From Xanthomonas sp. DAR 80977 (GTDB lineage: Bacteria > Pseudomonadota > Gammaproteobacteria > Xanthomonadales > Xanthomonadaceae): a DNA stretch of 64,000 nucleotides. The translations under genes and the position numbers were made by a program. Location: assembly GCF_041240605.1 (NCBI RefSeq), contig NZ_CP162487.1, positions 4,967,001 through 5,031,000 of the forward strand, read 5' to 3'. The notes below the pieces were generated by a model. The model ran no database searches, had not been told where the DNA came from, and was given only the letters and a program-made list of their open reading frames with translations. This document shows, piece by piece, positions 7,714 through 16,678 of this stretch (positions are counted from its first letter, which is position 1; each line of letters begins with the position of its first letter).

Positions 7714-9357
7714 TTACCAGTTGCGGAAACGTTGCGGCGGCGCGTACAGGCCGCCGGACCAGCGCACCAGATCCTTGACGCTGCGTGCGGCCAGCAGGTC
7801 GCGGCTGGCGTCGCGCAAACGGATGCCCAGGTCTTCGGGGCGGCGGATCACGCCGCGGTCGCGCAGGTTCTCGACCATGCGCTTGTCGCGGCCCAGGCCC
7901 ACCGCGGTGTAGCCGGCCACGCCGCGGATCGCCTGCTCGCGCTCCTCCGCGCTGCGGCACAGCAGCAGGTTGGCGATGCCTTCCTCGGTCAGCACGTGGC
8001 TGACGTCGTCGCCGTAGATCATCACCGGCGGCAGCGGCATCTTCGCGCGCTCGGCCAGTTCCCACGCGTCGAGCCGCTCGACGAAGGCCGGCGCCATGTG
8101 TTCGCGGAAGGTCTCCACCATCTGCACCACCAGCTTGCGCCCGCGCGGCATCTCGCCCGGGCGCGCGGCCTCGCGCCCGGCCTTGAGCCAGGCGGGGCTG
8201 CCATGGCGGCGGCCGCGCGCGTCCGAGCCCATGTTCGGCGCGCCGCCGAAGCCGGCGATGCGGTCGCGGGTGGCGGTGGAACTGTTGCCCTGCAGGTCGA
8301 TCTGCAGCGTGGAGCCGATGAACATGTCGCAGGCATACAGGCCGGCGGTCTGCGAGAACGCGCGGTTGGAGCGCATCGACCCGTCCGGCCCGGCGAAGAA
8401 CACGTCGGCGCGCGCGGCGATGTACTGCTCCATGCCCAGCTCCGAGCCGAACGAGTGCACGGATTTGACGAAGCCCGACTCGATCGCCGGGATCAGCGCC
8501 GGATGCGGATTCAGCGCCCAGTGCCGGCAGATCTTGCCGCGCAGGCCCAGCGATTCGGCGTAGGTGGGCAGCAGCAGTTCGATCGCCGCGGTATCGAAGC
8601 CGATGCCGTGGTTGAGCCGGTCCACGCCGTACTCGGCGTAGATGCCCTTGATCGCCATCATCGCCATCAGCACCTGGATCTCGGAGATCTGCGCCGGGTC
8701 GCGGGTGAACAGCGGTTCGATGTAGTGCGGGCGCGGCGCCTGCACCACGTAGCCGATCCAGTCGGCGGGGATGTCCACGCGCGGCAGCGTGTCCACGATC
8801 TCGTTGACCTGGGCGATGACGATGCCGCCCTTGAACGCGGTGGCCTCGGCGATCACCGGCGTGTCCTCGGTGTTCGGCCCGGTGTAGAGGTTGCCGTGGC
8901 GGTCGGCGGCCTGCGCCGCGACCAGCGCCACGCGCGGGGTCAGGTCGACGAAATAGCGCCCGAACAGTTCCAGGTAGGTGTGGATCGCGCCGATCTCGAT
9001 GCGGTTGTCGGCGACCAGCCGTGCCAGGCGCAGCGCCTGCGGCCCGGAGAAGGAGAAATCCAGGCGCTGGGCGATGCCGCGCTCGAACACGTCCAGGTGC
9101 GTCGGCAGCGCCAGCACCGACTGCAGCAGATGCAGCCCGTGCACCCGCGCCGGATCGACCTCGGTCAGGCACTGCGATAGGAAATCGGCCTGCTTCTGGT
9201 TGTTGCCTTCCACGCACACGCGGTCGCCCGGCTCGATCACCGCCTCCAGCAGCGCCACCGCGTCCTTGGCCTCCACCAGCCGCCCGCGCGCCAGGGCGGC
9301 GGCGCGCTGCATGCGTTGCCGGCGATTGTCGGCGAGCGTGTTCCAGTCTTGAGGCAT
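7714..9357 (-). CDS. mdcA: Malonate decarboxylase alpha subunit, acetyl-S-ACP:malonate ACP transferase MdcA
   Basis: This 547-aa first gene of the operon swaps acetyl for malonyl on the carrier protein, releasing acetate. It shows family stretches such as EGNNQKQADFLSQCL, YRNWAFSQTAGL-like SNRAFSQTAGLYACDMFIGS and DLQGNSSTATRDRIAGFGG, and is full length. An AT-rich promoter/operator block lies about 55-80 bp upstream. As lead gene it is expected to be induced by malonate. Confidence 0.93.
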   Translation of the reverse strand: MPQDWNTLADNRRQRMQRAAALARGRLVEAKDAVALLEAVIEPGDRVCVEGNNQKQADFLSQCLTEVDPARVHGLHLLQSVLALPTHLDVFERGIAQRLDFSFSGPQALRLARLVADNRIEIGAIHTYLELFGRYFVDLTPRVALVAAQAADRHGNLYTGPNTEDTPVIAEATAFKGGIVIAQVNEIVDTLPRVDIPADWIGYVVQAPRPHYIEPLFTRDPAQISEIQVLMAMMAIKGIYAEYGVDRLNHGIGFDTAAIELLLPTYAESLGLRGKICRHWALNPHPALIPAIESGFVKSVHSFGSELGMEQYIAARADVFFAGPDGSMRSNRAFSQTAGLYACDMFIGSTLQIDLQGNSSTATRDRIAGFGGAPNMGSDARGRRHGSPAWLKAGREAARPGEMPRGRKLVVQMVETFREHMAPAFVERLDAWELAERAKMPLPPVMIYGDDVSHVLTEEGIANLLLCRSAEEREQAIRGVAGYTAVGLGRDKRMVENLRDRGVIRRPEDLGIRLRDASRDLLAARSVKDLVRWSGGLYAPPQRFRNW

Positions 9358-9413
9358 AAGGCTTTCCGTCGGCCGATGGAGGGGCGGCTCCGCCTCGCGG
9401 CGGGCCGGCCGAA

Positions 9414-9435
9414 ATTGTAATTACGATATAATTAT
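9414..9435 (-). promoter_or_regulatory. Promoter/operator of the mdc operon
   Basis: In otherwise GC-rich DNA the 22 bp ATTGTAATTACG followed by ATATAATTAT stand out. They contain two TAATTA blocks separated by five bases, giving dyad symmetry, and overlap a plausible -10 (TATAAT-like). The block sits 57-78 bp before the mdcA ATG. A GntR-family regulator is the natural ligand, since the cluster carries one. The binding claim is inference. Confidence 0.5.
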
Positions 9436-9559
9436 GAAACCGTGACCAATGCACGCTGCGCTGCAACAGGCGTTGTCGGGGGTGCTGAAACAGCGTTTGG
9501 GCTTGGCGACGATGCAGCTGGCCAACGCCCGCATGGCGGGTGCGTTGCGGCGCGTGTCG

Positions 9560-10000
9560 CTAGATCTTGTCAGGCGTGGCGCCGAACGCGCGCCGGTAGG
9601 CCTCGCGGTCGAAGCGCAGCACGGCGCGCACGCGCTGCTCGGTCAGCGGGCGCACGACCCACTGCACGTCGACCCGCCCTTGCTGCGCGCGGACCGACGG
9701 GATCGCCAGGAACCAGCGCGCGCCGGGGCCGCTGCAGTACCAGAACGCATCTGCATCGGTGGTCATCGCGCCATCGGGCATCAGCAGTGAGTCGTAGCTT
9801 GAGTAGGAGAAATGCCCCGCCTTCTTCACCACAACCAGATCCGCGCCAGTGAGAGGAAGACCCTCGCTGATGAGGGACATATCCCGAAAGGACTGCTGCA
9901 GGGCGCGTTCGATCCTGCGTGTGTTGCGCCGGTGCAGAAACACGAATGCCACCACGTAGGCAGCGATCGCGGTATGGAAGATGACGTCCAGTATGTTCAA
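9560..10000 (-). CDS. Small hypothetical membrane-anchored protein
   Basis: The family is not recognised. The frame gives 146 aa starting at TTG (10000), with a hydrophobic segment (ILDVIFHTAIAAYVVAFVFL) at the N-terminus followed by a basic stop-transfer stretch (HRRNTRRIER), so a single-pass anchor is likely. The remaining roughly 115 residues appear cytoplasmic and end with TEQRVRAVLRFDREAYRRAFG. No ATG fits; GGGGACG precedes the TTG. It lies between the mdc promoter and the IclR gene, with no evident link to either. Confidence 0.6.
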   Translation of the reverse strand: MNILDVIFHTAIAAYVVAFVFLHRRNTRRIERALQQSFRDMSLISEGLPLTGADLVVVKKAGHFSYSSYDSLLMPDGAMTTDADAFWYCSGPGARWFLAIPSVRAQQGRVDVQWVVRPLTEQRVRAVLRFDREAYRRAFGATPDKI

Positions 10001-10088
10001 GCGCGCTCGTCCCCGATGTGGAGCCGCATGGCCGCGGCGCTTCGGCTGCATTGCATGGACGACACCAACCGTGTGTTGCGCCGCCAGC

Positions 10089-10844
10089 CTACACGCCCAG
10101 CGCCGCGCTGATCTCCGCCGCCGCCGCGCACACCGCCTGCATCGCCGCCTGCGCATCGATTTCCTGCGGGCGGCGCTCGATGAAGGGCACGGTCAGCGTG
10201 TAGATGGCGCTGCCGTGCTGCAGGATCGGTGCGGTCAGGTCGATCACGCCGACCACCGCTTCGCTGGGGTGGATGCTGTAGCCCAGCGCGCGCACCTGCG
10301 CGGCGGCGGCGAGGAAGCCGGCACGGTCGTAGGCCACCTCGCCGGCGTCCAGGCGCTGCAGCAGCCGCGCCTGCGCGTCTTCGTGCTGGAACGCGAACAG
10401 CACCAGGCCGGAAGTGGAATGGGCGAGCGGGCGGCGATGGCCGGGGCGCACCACCATGCCCAGGTCGCTGGGCACGTCCATCTGCGCGATGACCACGATC
10501 TGGTCGTCCGACGGCGCCACCAGGTGGCAGGGCTGGCGGATCGCATCGGCCAGCCGGCGCATCACCGGCAGCGCCACCTCGGTGACGTTCTGCACCTGCG
10601 GCTGCTGCATGCCGAGCATGAACAGGCGATTGGTCAGCACGTAGCCGCCCTCGCCCGGCCCCCTGGTCAGGTAGCCGCGCTCTTCCAGCACCTGCAGCAT
10701 GCGGAAGATCTCGCCGCGCGAGCGGCCGATGCCCTGCGAGATCTCGCTCATCGTCATCGGCCGCGCGTCGCGCGCCAGCAGTTCGAGGATGTCCAGGCCC
10801 TTGTCCAGGGCGGGGGCACGGTACTTGGGCGGGGGCGTGGTCAT
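10089..10844 (-). CDS. IclR-family transcriptional regulator, probable regulator of L-fucose genes
   Basis: This 251-aa protein has an N-terminal winged helix (about residues 12-70, with MSEISQGIGRSRGEIFRML) and a C-terminal IclR effector domain (about 80-250, including HSTSGLVLFAF and GVIDLTAPIL). The ATG at 10844 starts just before the conserved ALDKGLDILELLA segment. It is divergent from the fucose permease, and a perfect 15-bp-arm palindrome lies in the shared promoter region. Regulation of fucose uptake and breakdown is inferred from that position. Confidence 0.88.
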   Translation of the reverse strand: MTTPPPKYRAPALDKGLDILELLARDARPMTMSEISQGIGRSRGEIFRMLQVLEERGYLTRGPGEGGYVLTNRLFMLGMQQPQVQNVTEVALPVMRRLADAIRQPCHLVAPSDDQIVVIAQMDVPSDLGMVVRPGHRRPLAHSTSGLVLFAFQHEDAQARLLQRLDAGEVAYDRAGFLAAAAQVRALGYSIHPSEAVVGVIDLTAPILQHGSAIYTLTVPFIERRPQEIDAQAAMQAVCAAAAEISAALGV

Positions 10845-11028
10845 TCCGTCGAGGCCCGGCAGGGGGTGGAAGGGCGCTAGGGTACAGGGAATGCCCGTGG
10901 ACAGAAGCGCGGCGGATCCGGTCTGCGGCTGGCATGGCGATGGCCGGACGGCGCGCTCGTTGCGCCCCACTCCGACCGGCGTTGCCGCAGGCGATGACGG
11001 CACGCGCCAGACATCGGACACCACGCAC

Positions 11029-11065
11029 CCATGCAAATATAAACACGAATTTTATATTTGCATGG
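11029..11065. promoter_or_regulatory. Perfect 15-bp-arm palindrome in the iclR-fucP intergenic region
   Basis: The left arm CCATGCAAATATAAA (11029-11043) is the exact reverse complement of the right arm TTTATATTTGCATGG (11051-11065), with a seven-base spacer. It is strongly AT-rich against the surrounding GC-rich DNA and lies 71 bp before the fucP ATG. The size and symmetry suggest a dimer or tetramer operator, most likely for the adjacent IclR protein. Confidence 0.8.
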
Positions 11066-11135
11066 CGACAGCGGCCGCAGTACGCTCCGGCCACAACTCA
11101 ACGCCACGCGGCACATCCTGGGAGGGGTAGGCGGC

Positions 11136-12449
11136 ATGCACTACAGCAGCGACACCGCGACAGCGGCGCCCGGCACTCTGGCCCGTACCGCCATCGTGCC
11201 CCTGGTCCTGATCGTCAGCCTGTTCTTCCTCTGGGGCATGGCGAACAACCTCAACGACATCCTGATCAAGCAGTTCAAGAAGGCCTTCGAGCTGTCCGAC
11301 CTGCAGGCCGGGCTGGTGCAGAGCGCGTTCTACCTGGGCTACTTCGTGTTCGCGATCCCGGCGGCGATGTTCATGCGCCGCTTCAGCTACAAGGCGGCGG
11401 TGGTGCTCGGGCTGCTGCTGTACGCGGCCGGCGCGTTCCTGTTCTACCCGGCCGCGCAGGAGCACACCTACGGGCTGTTCCTGCTGGCGCTGTTCGTGAT
11501 CGCCAGCGGCCTGGCGTTCCTGGAAACCACGGCCAATCCGCTGGTCACCGTGCTCGGCCCGGCCGCGGGCGCGGCGCAGCGGCTGAACCTGGCGCAGGCG
11601 TTCAATCCGCTGGGCTCGATCACCGGCGTGCTGATCGGCCAGCATTTCATCCTGTCCGGCGTGGAGCACACCCCGCAGGAACTGCAGGCGATGGCGCCGG
11701 CCGCGCGCGCCAGCTTCTTCGCCGCCGAATCGGCCGCGGTGCAGACCCCGTACCTGATCATCGGCGCGGTGGTGGTGCTGTGGGCGCTGCTGATCGCGCT
11801 GACCCGCTTCCCGGTCACCCGCGACAGCGGTGCCGCCGCCAGCGGCGGCAAGGCCTACTTCGGCCCGCTGCTGCGCAACCGCCGCTTCGTGTTCGCGGTG
11901 GTCGCGCAGTTCTTCTACGTCGGCGCGCAGGTCGGCATCTGGAGCTTCCTGATCCGCTACCTGCAGGATGCGGTGCCGGGCACGCCGGAGAAGACCGCGG
12001 CGAATTTCCTGACCGTCTCGCTGTTTCTGTTCATGGGCGGCCGCTTCATCGGCAGCTTCATGCTGCGCTACGTGGCGCCGGCGGTGCTGCTGGGCGCGTT
12101 CGCGCTGCTCAACCTGCTGTTGTGCGGGGTGGCGATCGCCTTGCCGGGCTGGACCGGGCTGTATGCGCTGGTGGCCAGCAGCGCGTTCATGTCGGTGATG
12201 TTCCCGACCATCTTCGCGCTGGGCCTGGACGGCTTGAACGACGACGCGCGCAAGCTCGGCTCGTCATTGATCGTGATGTCGATCATCGGCGGCGCGGTGC
12301 TGACCGCGCTGATGGGCGCGCTGTCCGACCGCGCCGGCATCCACTGGGCGATGACCGTGCCGGCGCTGTGCTTCGCGGTGATCCTGGTGTTCGCGTCCTA
12401 TGCGCGCGACCGCGCGGCCGCGGCGCGCGCCACCGCAGCGGGAGCCTGA
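11136..12449 (+). CDS. fucP: L-fucose permease, major facilitator superfamily (FucP type)
   Basis: This 437-aa twelve-helix sugar:proton symporter shows the FHS-family signature near the N-terminus, FFLWGMANNLNDILIKQFKKA in outline (positions about 26-46). It continues with ETTANPLVTVLGP and FNPLGSITGV. The ATG at 11136 is preceded by GGGAGGGG at good spacing; upstream in-frame ATGs fall inside the operator. It is followed one base later by the mutarotase gene. Substrate assignment rests on similarity to FucP and on the five fucose-degradation genes nearby. Confidence 0.9.
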   Translation: MHYSSDTATAAPGTLARTAIVPLVLIVSLFFLWGMANNLNDILIKQFKKAFELSDLQAGLVQSAFYLGYFVFAIPAAMFMRRFSYKAAVVLGLLLYAAGAFLFYPAAQEHTYGLFLLALFVIASGLAFLETTANPLVTVLGPAAGAAQRLNLAQAFNPLGSITGVLIGQHFILSGVEHTPQELQAMAPAARASFFAAESAAVQTPYLIIGAVVVLWALLIALTRFPVTRDSGAAASGGKAYFGPLLRNRRFVFAVVAQFFYVGAQVGIWSFLIRYLQDAVPGTPEKTAANFLTVSLFLFMGGRFIGSFMLRYVAPAVLLGAFALLNLLLCGVAIALPGWTGLYALVASSAFMSVMFPTIFALGLDGLNDDARKLGSSLIVMSIIGGAVLTALMGALSDRAGIHWAMTVPALCFAVILVFASYARDRAAAARATAAGA

Positions 12450-12450
12450 G

Positions 12451-12816
12451 ATGCCGCGCCACTGCTATCTGCTGGACCTGCACGACGACCCGGCGCTGAT
12501 CGCCGAGTACGAACGCTGGCATCGCCCCGACGCGGTGTGGCCGGAGATCGTGGCCTCGATCCGCGCGGCCGGCATCCGCGAGCTGGACATCCATCGCTGC
12601 GGCGACCGCCTGGTGATGCTGATGGAGGTGGACGAGGACTACTCGCCCGCGGCCAAGGCCGCCGCCGATGCGGCCGATCCGCGCGTGCAGGCCTGGGAGG
12701 AGTTGATGTGGCGCTTCCAGAAGCCGCTGCCGGGCTCGGCGCCGGGCGAGAAGTGGCGCGAGGCGCTGCAGATCTTTTCGTTGCAGGCGGCGCTGGCGGC
12801 GCAGGCGCACGACTGA
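12451..12816 (+). CDS. L-rhamnose/L-fucose mutarotase-like protein (RhaM fold)
   Basis: This 121-aa ferredoxin-like protein is of the RhaM/DUF718 type. The family interconverts alpha and beta anomers of 6-deoxy sugars. Typical residues are seen in EYERWHRPDAVWPEI (His) and in DIHRCGDRLVMLMEVDEDY, plus the aromatic WEELMWRFQKPLP near the C-terminus. It begins one base after the permease stop, so the two are co-transcribed. It probably supplies the fucose anomer used by the dehydrogenase. Confidence 0.85.
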   Translation: MPRHCYLLDLHDDPALIAEYERWHRPDAVWPEIVASIRAAGIRELDIHRCGDRLVMLMEVDEDYSPAAKAAADAADPRVQAWEELMWRFQKPLPGSAPGEKWREALQIFSLQAALAAQAHD

Positions 12817-12847
12817 GCGATTGCGCTCCCCACCCTGCCGAAACCAC

Positions 12848-13368
12848 CCTGTAGGAGCGGCTTCAGCCGCGACAGAACGTTACCGGTGAAGCGCCGCGGC
12901 TAAAGCCGCTCCTACAAGGACTCGCGGCAAGCGGGCTGGTGCACCGCGGGAGGGACTTCAGTCCCGACTGCGTCCGTAGCCGTTACGTCCACCGCTTCGT
13001 TCGTCGCGACTGAAGTCGCTCCCACAGGGACTTACGACGAGCGGGGCTGGTGCAATGTGGGAAGGACTTCGGTCCCGACTGCGTCTCGAGCCGTTATGTC
13101 CATTGCTGCGTTCGTCGCGGCTGAAGTCGCTCCCACAGGAACTTGCGGCAAGCGGGCTGGATGCACTGTGGGAGGGACTTCGGTCCCGACTGCGTCCGGA
13201 GCCGTTACGCCCACCGCTTCGTTCGTCGCGACTGAAGTCGCTCCCACAGGGACTTGCGGCAAGCGGGCTGGGTACGCTGTGGGAGGGACTTCAGTCCCGA
13301 CTGCGTCCGGAGCCGTTATGTCCGCCGCTGCGTTCGTTGCGGCTGAAGCCGCTCCTACAAGGAGGTGC
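12848..13368. repeat. Tandem array of paired hairpin repeats in the fucose cluster
   Basis: The array has one inverted pair (12850-12920) and four tandem units of roughly 110 bp (about 12940-13365). Each unit consists of a GGAGGGACTTC(A/G)GTCCCGAC half and a GTCGCG(A/G)CTGAAG(T/C)CGCTCC half in opposite orientation, joined by similar spacers. It fills the gap between converging genes, where it could act as a transcription barrier. One minus-strand frame is open across most of the array and encodes the same VGATSVATN/AVGTEVPPT peptide units as in mdcB. Confidence 0.9.
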
Positions 13369-13401
13369 GTGCGCGGCACCGGGCCGCGCACGCTTGCCGC
13401 G

Positions 13402-14721
13402 TCAGGCCTGCTGCGCGGCCAGGTCCGCGCTCCAGAACGGGCCGTCCGGATACAGGTACTGGGTGACCGACTGCGCGTGCATCTCGGCCGAGAAGCCGGG
13501 CAGCGTCGGCGCCAGGTAGCGGCCGTGTTCGATCCGCACCGGATCGACGAAGTGCTGGTGCAGGTGGTCGACGAACTCGATCGCGCGGTCCTCCATCCTG
13601 CCGGTGATGGCGACGAAGTCGGCCATCGCCAGGTGCTGCACCAGCTCGCACAGGCCCACGCCGCCGGCATGCGGGAACACGCGCACGCCGAACTTCGCCG
13701 CCAGCAGCAGGATCGCCAGGTTCTCGTTGACCCCGCCCACGCGCGCGGCGTCGATCTGGATCAGGTCCACCGCGCCGGCCTGCAGCAGCTGCTTGAACAC
13801 CACGCGGTTCTGGGTGTGCTCGCCGGTGGACACCGGCACCGGCGCGATGCCCTGGCGGATCGCGGCGTGGCCGAGCACGTCGTCGGGGCTGGTCGGCTCC
13901 TCGATCCAGGCGATGTCGAACTCGGCCAGCTGGCGCATCCAGGCGATCGCCGGGCCCACGTCCCAGCGCTGGTTGGCATCCACCGCCATCGCGATGTCCG
14001 GGCCGATCGCTTCGCGCGCCAGGCGGCAGCGGCGGATGTCGTCCTGCACGTTGGCGCCGACCTTCAACTTGATCGTGCGGAAGCCGTCGGCCACCGCCTC
14101 CTTGGCCAGGCGCACCAGCTTCTCGTCGGAGTAGCCGAGCCAGCCGGGCGAGGTGGTGTAGGCCGGATAGCCCTGCTCGAGCAGCGTCTGCAGGCGTTCG
14201 GCGCGCAGCGGCTCGGCCGCGCGCAGCAGCGCCAGCGCCTCGTCGGGGGTCAGCGCGTCGGTGAGGTAGCGGAAGTCGATGGTGGCCACCAGCTGTTCCG
14301 GCGACAGCTCGGCGATGTAGCGCCACAGCGGCTTGCCGGCGCGGCGCGCGGCCATGTCCCAGGCGGCGTTGATGACGCCGCCGATGGCCATGTGCATCAC
14401 GCCCTTCTCCGGGCCCAGCCAGCGCAGCTGCGAATCGTCGGTGAGGCTGCGCGCGAAGCCGCCCAGGTCGCCGATCACCTCCTCCACGTCGCGCCCGACC
14501 ACGTGGTGCGACAGCGCCGCGATCGCCGCGCTCTGCACGTCGTTGCCGCGGCCGATGGTGAACACCAGGCCGTAGCCGGCGAGGCCGTCGTCGGCATCGG
14601 TGCGCAGGCGCAGATAGGCGGCCGAATAGTCCGGATCCGGATTCATCGCATCGGAACCGTCCAGTTCGCGCGAAGTGGGGAAACGCACGTCGAAGGTCTC
14701 GAGGGCAACGATTTTGCTCAT
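13402..14721 (-). CDS. L-fuconate dehydratase, enolase superfamily
   Basis: This 439-aa enzyme dehydrates L-fuconate to 2-keto-3-deoxy-L-fuconate. Counting from the chosen ATG puts the known active-site residues exactly where they are described for the Xanthomonas campestris enzyme: Lys218/Lys220 (KLK), metal ligands Asp248, Glu274 and Glu301, and the Asp324/His351 dyad. It is the last gene of the minus-strand fucose operon. A 265-bp gap with an inverted-repeat element separates it from the upstream hydrolase gene. Its 3' end converges on the repeat array. Confidence 0.96.
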   Translation of the reverse strand: MSKIVALETFDVRFPTSRELDGSDAMNPDPDYSAAYLRLRTDADDGLAGYGLVFTIGRGNDVQSAAIAALSHHVVGRDVEEVIGDLGGFARSLTDDSQLRWLGPEKGVMHMAIGGVINAAWDMAARRAGKPLWRYIAELSPEQLVATIDFRYLTDALTPDEALALLRAAEPLRAERLQTLLEQGYPAYTTSPGWLGYSDEKLVRLAKEAVADGFRTIKLKVGANVQDDIRRCRLAREAIGPDIAMAVDANQRWDVGPAIAWMRQLAEFDIAWIEEPTSPDDVLGHAAIRQGIAPVPVSTGEHTQNRVVFKQLLQAGAVDLIQIDAARVGGVNENLAILLLAAKFGVRVFPHAGGVGLCELVQHLAMADFVAITGRMEDRAIEFVDHLHQHFVDPVRIEHGRYLAPTLPGFSAEMHAQSVTQYLYPDGPFWSADLAAQQA

Positions 14722-14770
14722 GGGGATCCTGGTCGGTGAGGCGGGAAGAAGAAAAGAAAATGCAGTGAAG

Positions 14771-14979
14771 AGCCCCTCTCCCCTCGGGAGAGGGGTTGGG
14801 GTGAGGGTGCGGGAGTGCATTGCTGCTGCCGCCCATCCAAAACACGAACGAAGTAAAAGCACGCAGCCGTGGCCCACACGCGGATGCGAAGGCGCGAGCG
14901 AAGACCGCATCCGGATGCATTGCGAGGTGGCTTCGCCCCACACCCTCACCCCAACCCCTCTCCCGAGGGGAGAGGGGCT
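14771..14979. repeat. MITE-like element with 39-bp terminal inverted repeats
   Basis: The 39 bp from 14771 (AGCCCCTCTCCCCTCGGGAG onward) recur exactly, as the reverse complement, at 14941-14979. Each end is itself a hairpin. The 131-bp interior has no coding potential, and the total is about 209 bp. It lies in the gap between the diketo-fuconate hydrolase and fuconate dehydratase genes. A diverged relative occurs near 44.06-44.2 kb. Confidence 0.75.
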
Positions 14980-14986
14980 TTGGGCT

Positions 14987-15844
14987 TTATTGCGCGTCGC
15001 GCGGGTGGGCGACCACGGCCTGGCGCTGTTCGCCCAGGCCTTCGATGCCCAGCGCCATCACGTCGCCCGGCTTCAGGTAGATCGGCGGCTTCTGCCCCAG
15101 GCCCACGCCCGGCGGGGTGCCGGTGCTGATCACGTCGCCCGGCATCAGCGTCATGTAGCGGCTGATGTGGCTGACCAGCTCGGCCACGCCGAACACCATC
15201 GTGCGCGTGCTGCCGTTCTGGTAGCGGTGGCCGTTGACCTCCAGCCACATCGACAGGTTCTGCGGGTCCGCCACTTCGTCGGCGGTGACCAGCCACGGGC
15301 CGAGCGGGCCGAAGCCGTCGCAGCTCTTGCCCTTGACCCACTGCCCGCCGTGCTCGAGCTGGAACTCGCGCTCGGACAGGTCGTTGATCACCGCATAGCC
15401 GGCGACATGCTTGAGCGCGTCCTCGCGCGACACGTCGCGGGCGACATCGCCGATCACCACGCCCAGTTCCACTTCCCAGTCGCTCTTCTTGGAACCGCGC
15501 GGGATCGTCACCGTGTCGTTGGGGCCGCTGATCGCGGTGGTGGCCTTCATGAACAACACCGGCATCTCCGGCACCGCCATGCCCGACTCGGCGGCGTGGT
15601 CGGCGTAGTTGAGGCCGACACAGATGAACTTGCCGACGCGGCCCACGGCCGGCCCATAGCGCACCTCGCCTTCCACCTTGGGCAGCGTGGCCGGATCGAG
15701 CGCGCGCAGCTTGTCCAGGCCGGCGGCGGTAAGGTGCTCGCCGGCGACATCGTCGATGAGCGCGGACAGGTCGCGCAGGTGGCCGTCGGCGTCGAGCAGG
15801 GCCGGGCGTTCGTGGCCGGGTTCGCCGTAGCGCAGCAGTTTCAT
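14987..15844 (-). CDS. 2,4-diketo-3-deoxy-L-fuconate hydrolase, FAH superfamily
   Basis: This 285-aa fumarylacetoacetate-hydrolase-fold enzyme catalyses the final step of the pathway, splitting the diketo acid into pyruvate and L-lactate. Predicted metal ligands are Glu124 and Glu126 ([11 protein letters not shown]) and Asp155 (VINDLSERE). [10 protein letters not shown] and [11 protein letters not shown] are further family signatures. Its neighbours perform the preceding steps. The assignment follows the X. campestris pathway; the fold alone would also fit other acylpyruvate hydrolases. Confidence 0.9.
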   Translation of the reverse strand: MKLLRYGEPGHERPALLDADGHLRDLSALIDDVAGEHLTAAGLDKLRALDPATLPKVEGEVRYGPAVGRVGKFICVGLNYADHAAESGMAVPEMPVLFMKATTAISGPNDTVTIPRGSKKSDWEVELGVVIGDVARDVSREDALKHVAGYAVINDLSEREFQLEHGGQWVKGKSCDGFGPLGPWLVTADEVADPQNLSMWLEVNGHRYQNGSTRTMVFGVAELVSHISRYMTLMPGDVISTGTPPGVGLGQKPPIYLKPGDVMALGIEGLGEQRQAVVAHPRDAQ

Positions 15845-15880
15845 GGGGTGTCCTCTCTGAAGGGAAATGGGCGCGCCTGG

Positions 15881-16627
15881 TCAGTTCGACCAGCCGCCGT
15901 CGATGATGTGGGTCTGGCCGGTGGTGAACGAGGCGTCGTCCGAGGCCAGGTACACCACCAGCTGCGCGATCTCGCGCGGGTCGCCGAGGCGGCCCATCGG
16001 CTGGCGGTCGGTGAAGCTCTTCCACACGGCCTGTTCGTCGCCGCCCAGCGCCTGCACGCGCTGCGCCAGCGACGGGGTCTTGATCGTGCCCGGACAGATC
16101 GCGTTGCAGCGGATGCCCTTGGCCACGTAGTCGGCGGCGATGGCCTTGCTCAGCCCGATCACCGCGGCCTTGGTCACGCCGTAGGCGAAGCGGTTCGGCA
16201 CGCCCTTGATGCTCGAGGCCACCGAGGACATGTTGACGATGCTGCCGCGGCCCTGTTCCAGCATGCCCGGCAATACCGCCTGGCACAGGTAGTACATCGC
16301 ATCGACGTTGATCGCGAACGAGCGCCGCCAGGCCGGCTCGTCGCAGTCGAGGATGCTGCCCTGGTGCACGTAGCCGGCGCAGTTGAACAGCACGTCGAAC
16401 GGCGGGTTCTCCGCGACCAGCGCCTGGATCGCGGCGGCGTCGGTCACGTCCAGCACCTGGGTGGCGATCGCGTCGGACTCGGCGGCCAGCGCCTGCAGCG
16501 CGGCGGCATCGATGTCGGTGGCCAGCACCTGCGCGCCTTCGCGCGCAAAGGCCAGCGCGCTCTCGCGGCCGATGCCGGCGCCGGCGGCGGTGATCAGGCA
16601 GCGCTTGCCTTGCAGCCGGCCGCTCAT
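15881..16627 (-). CDS. 2-keto-3-deoxy-L-fuconate dehydrogenase, short-chain dehydrogenase
   Basis: This 248-aa NAD(P)-dependent SDR oxidises C4 of 2-keto-3-deoxy-L-fuconate. The Rossmann glycines are in TAAGAGIGRE (residues 13-22). The catalytic Ser (134/135), Tyr149 and Lys153 lie in NMSSVASS and FAYGVTKAA. The ATG at 16627 has GGAG eight bases upstream; a longer in-frame start adds a Pro/His-rich stretch not typical of SDRs. It sits 36 bp upstream of the hydrolase gene. Confidence 0.9.
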   Translation of the reverse strand: MSGRLQGKRCLITAAGAGIGRESALAFAREGAQVLATDIDAAALQALAAESDAIATQVLDVTDAAAIQALVAENPPFDVLFNCAGYVHQGSILDCDEPAWRRSFAINVDAMYYLCQAVLPGMLEQGRGSIVNMSSVASSIKGVPNRFAYGVTKAAVIGLSKAIAADYVAKGIRCNAICPGTIKTPSLAQRVQALGGDEQAVWKSFTDRQPMGRLGDPREIAQLVVYLASDDASFTTGQTHIIDGGWSN

Positions 16628-16678
16628 GGGCGGCTCCGGGGGTGGAACGCGGACGTGGTCATGGTGGGACACTCTCGA

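Noticed and set aside
9449-9790. Plus-strand frame starting in the mdc promoter region
   Set aside because: It overlaps the small membrane-protein gene on the other strand, has Arg/Ala/His shadow composition and no domain.
13032-13670. Minus-strand frame across the hairpin array with peptide repeats
   Set aside because: It joins repeat DNA to an out-of-frame part of fuconate dehydratase and has no ribosome-binding site or conserved domain. The open frame reflects the repeat family, not a gene.
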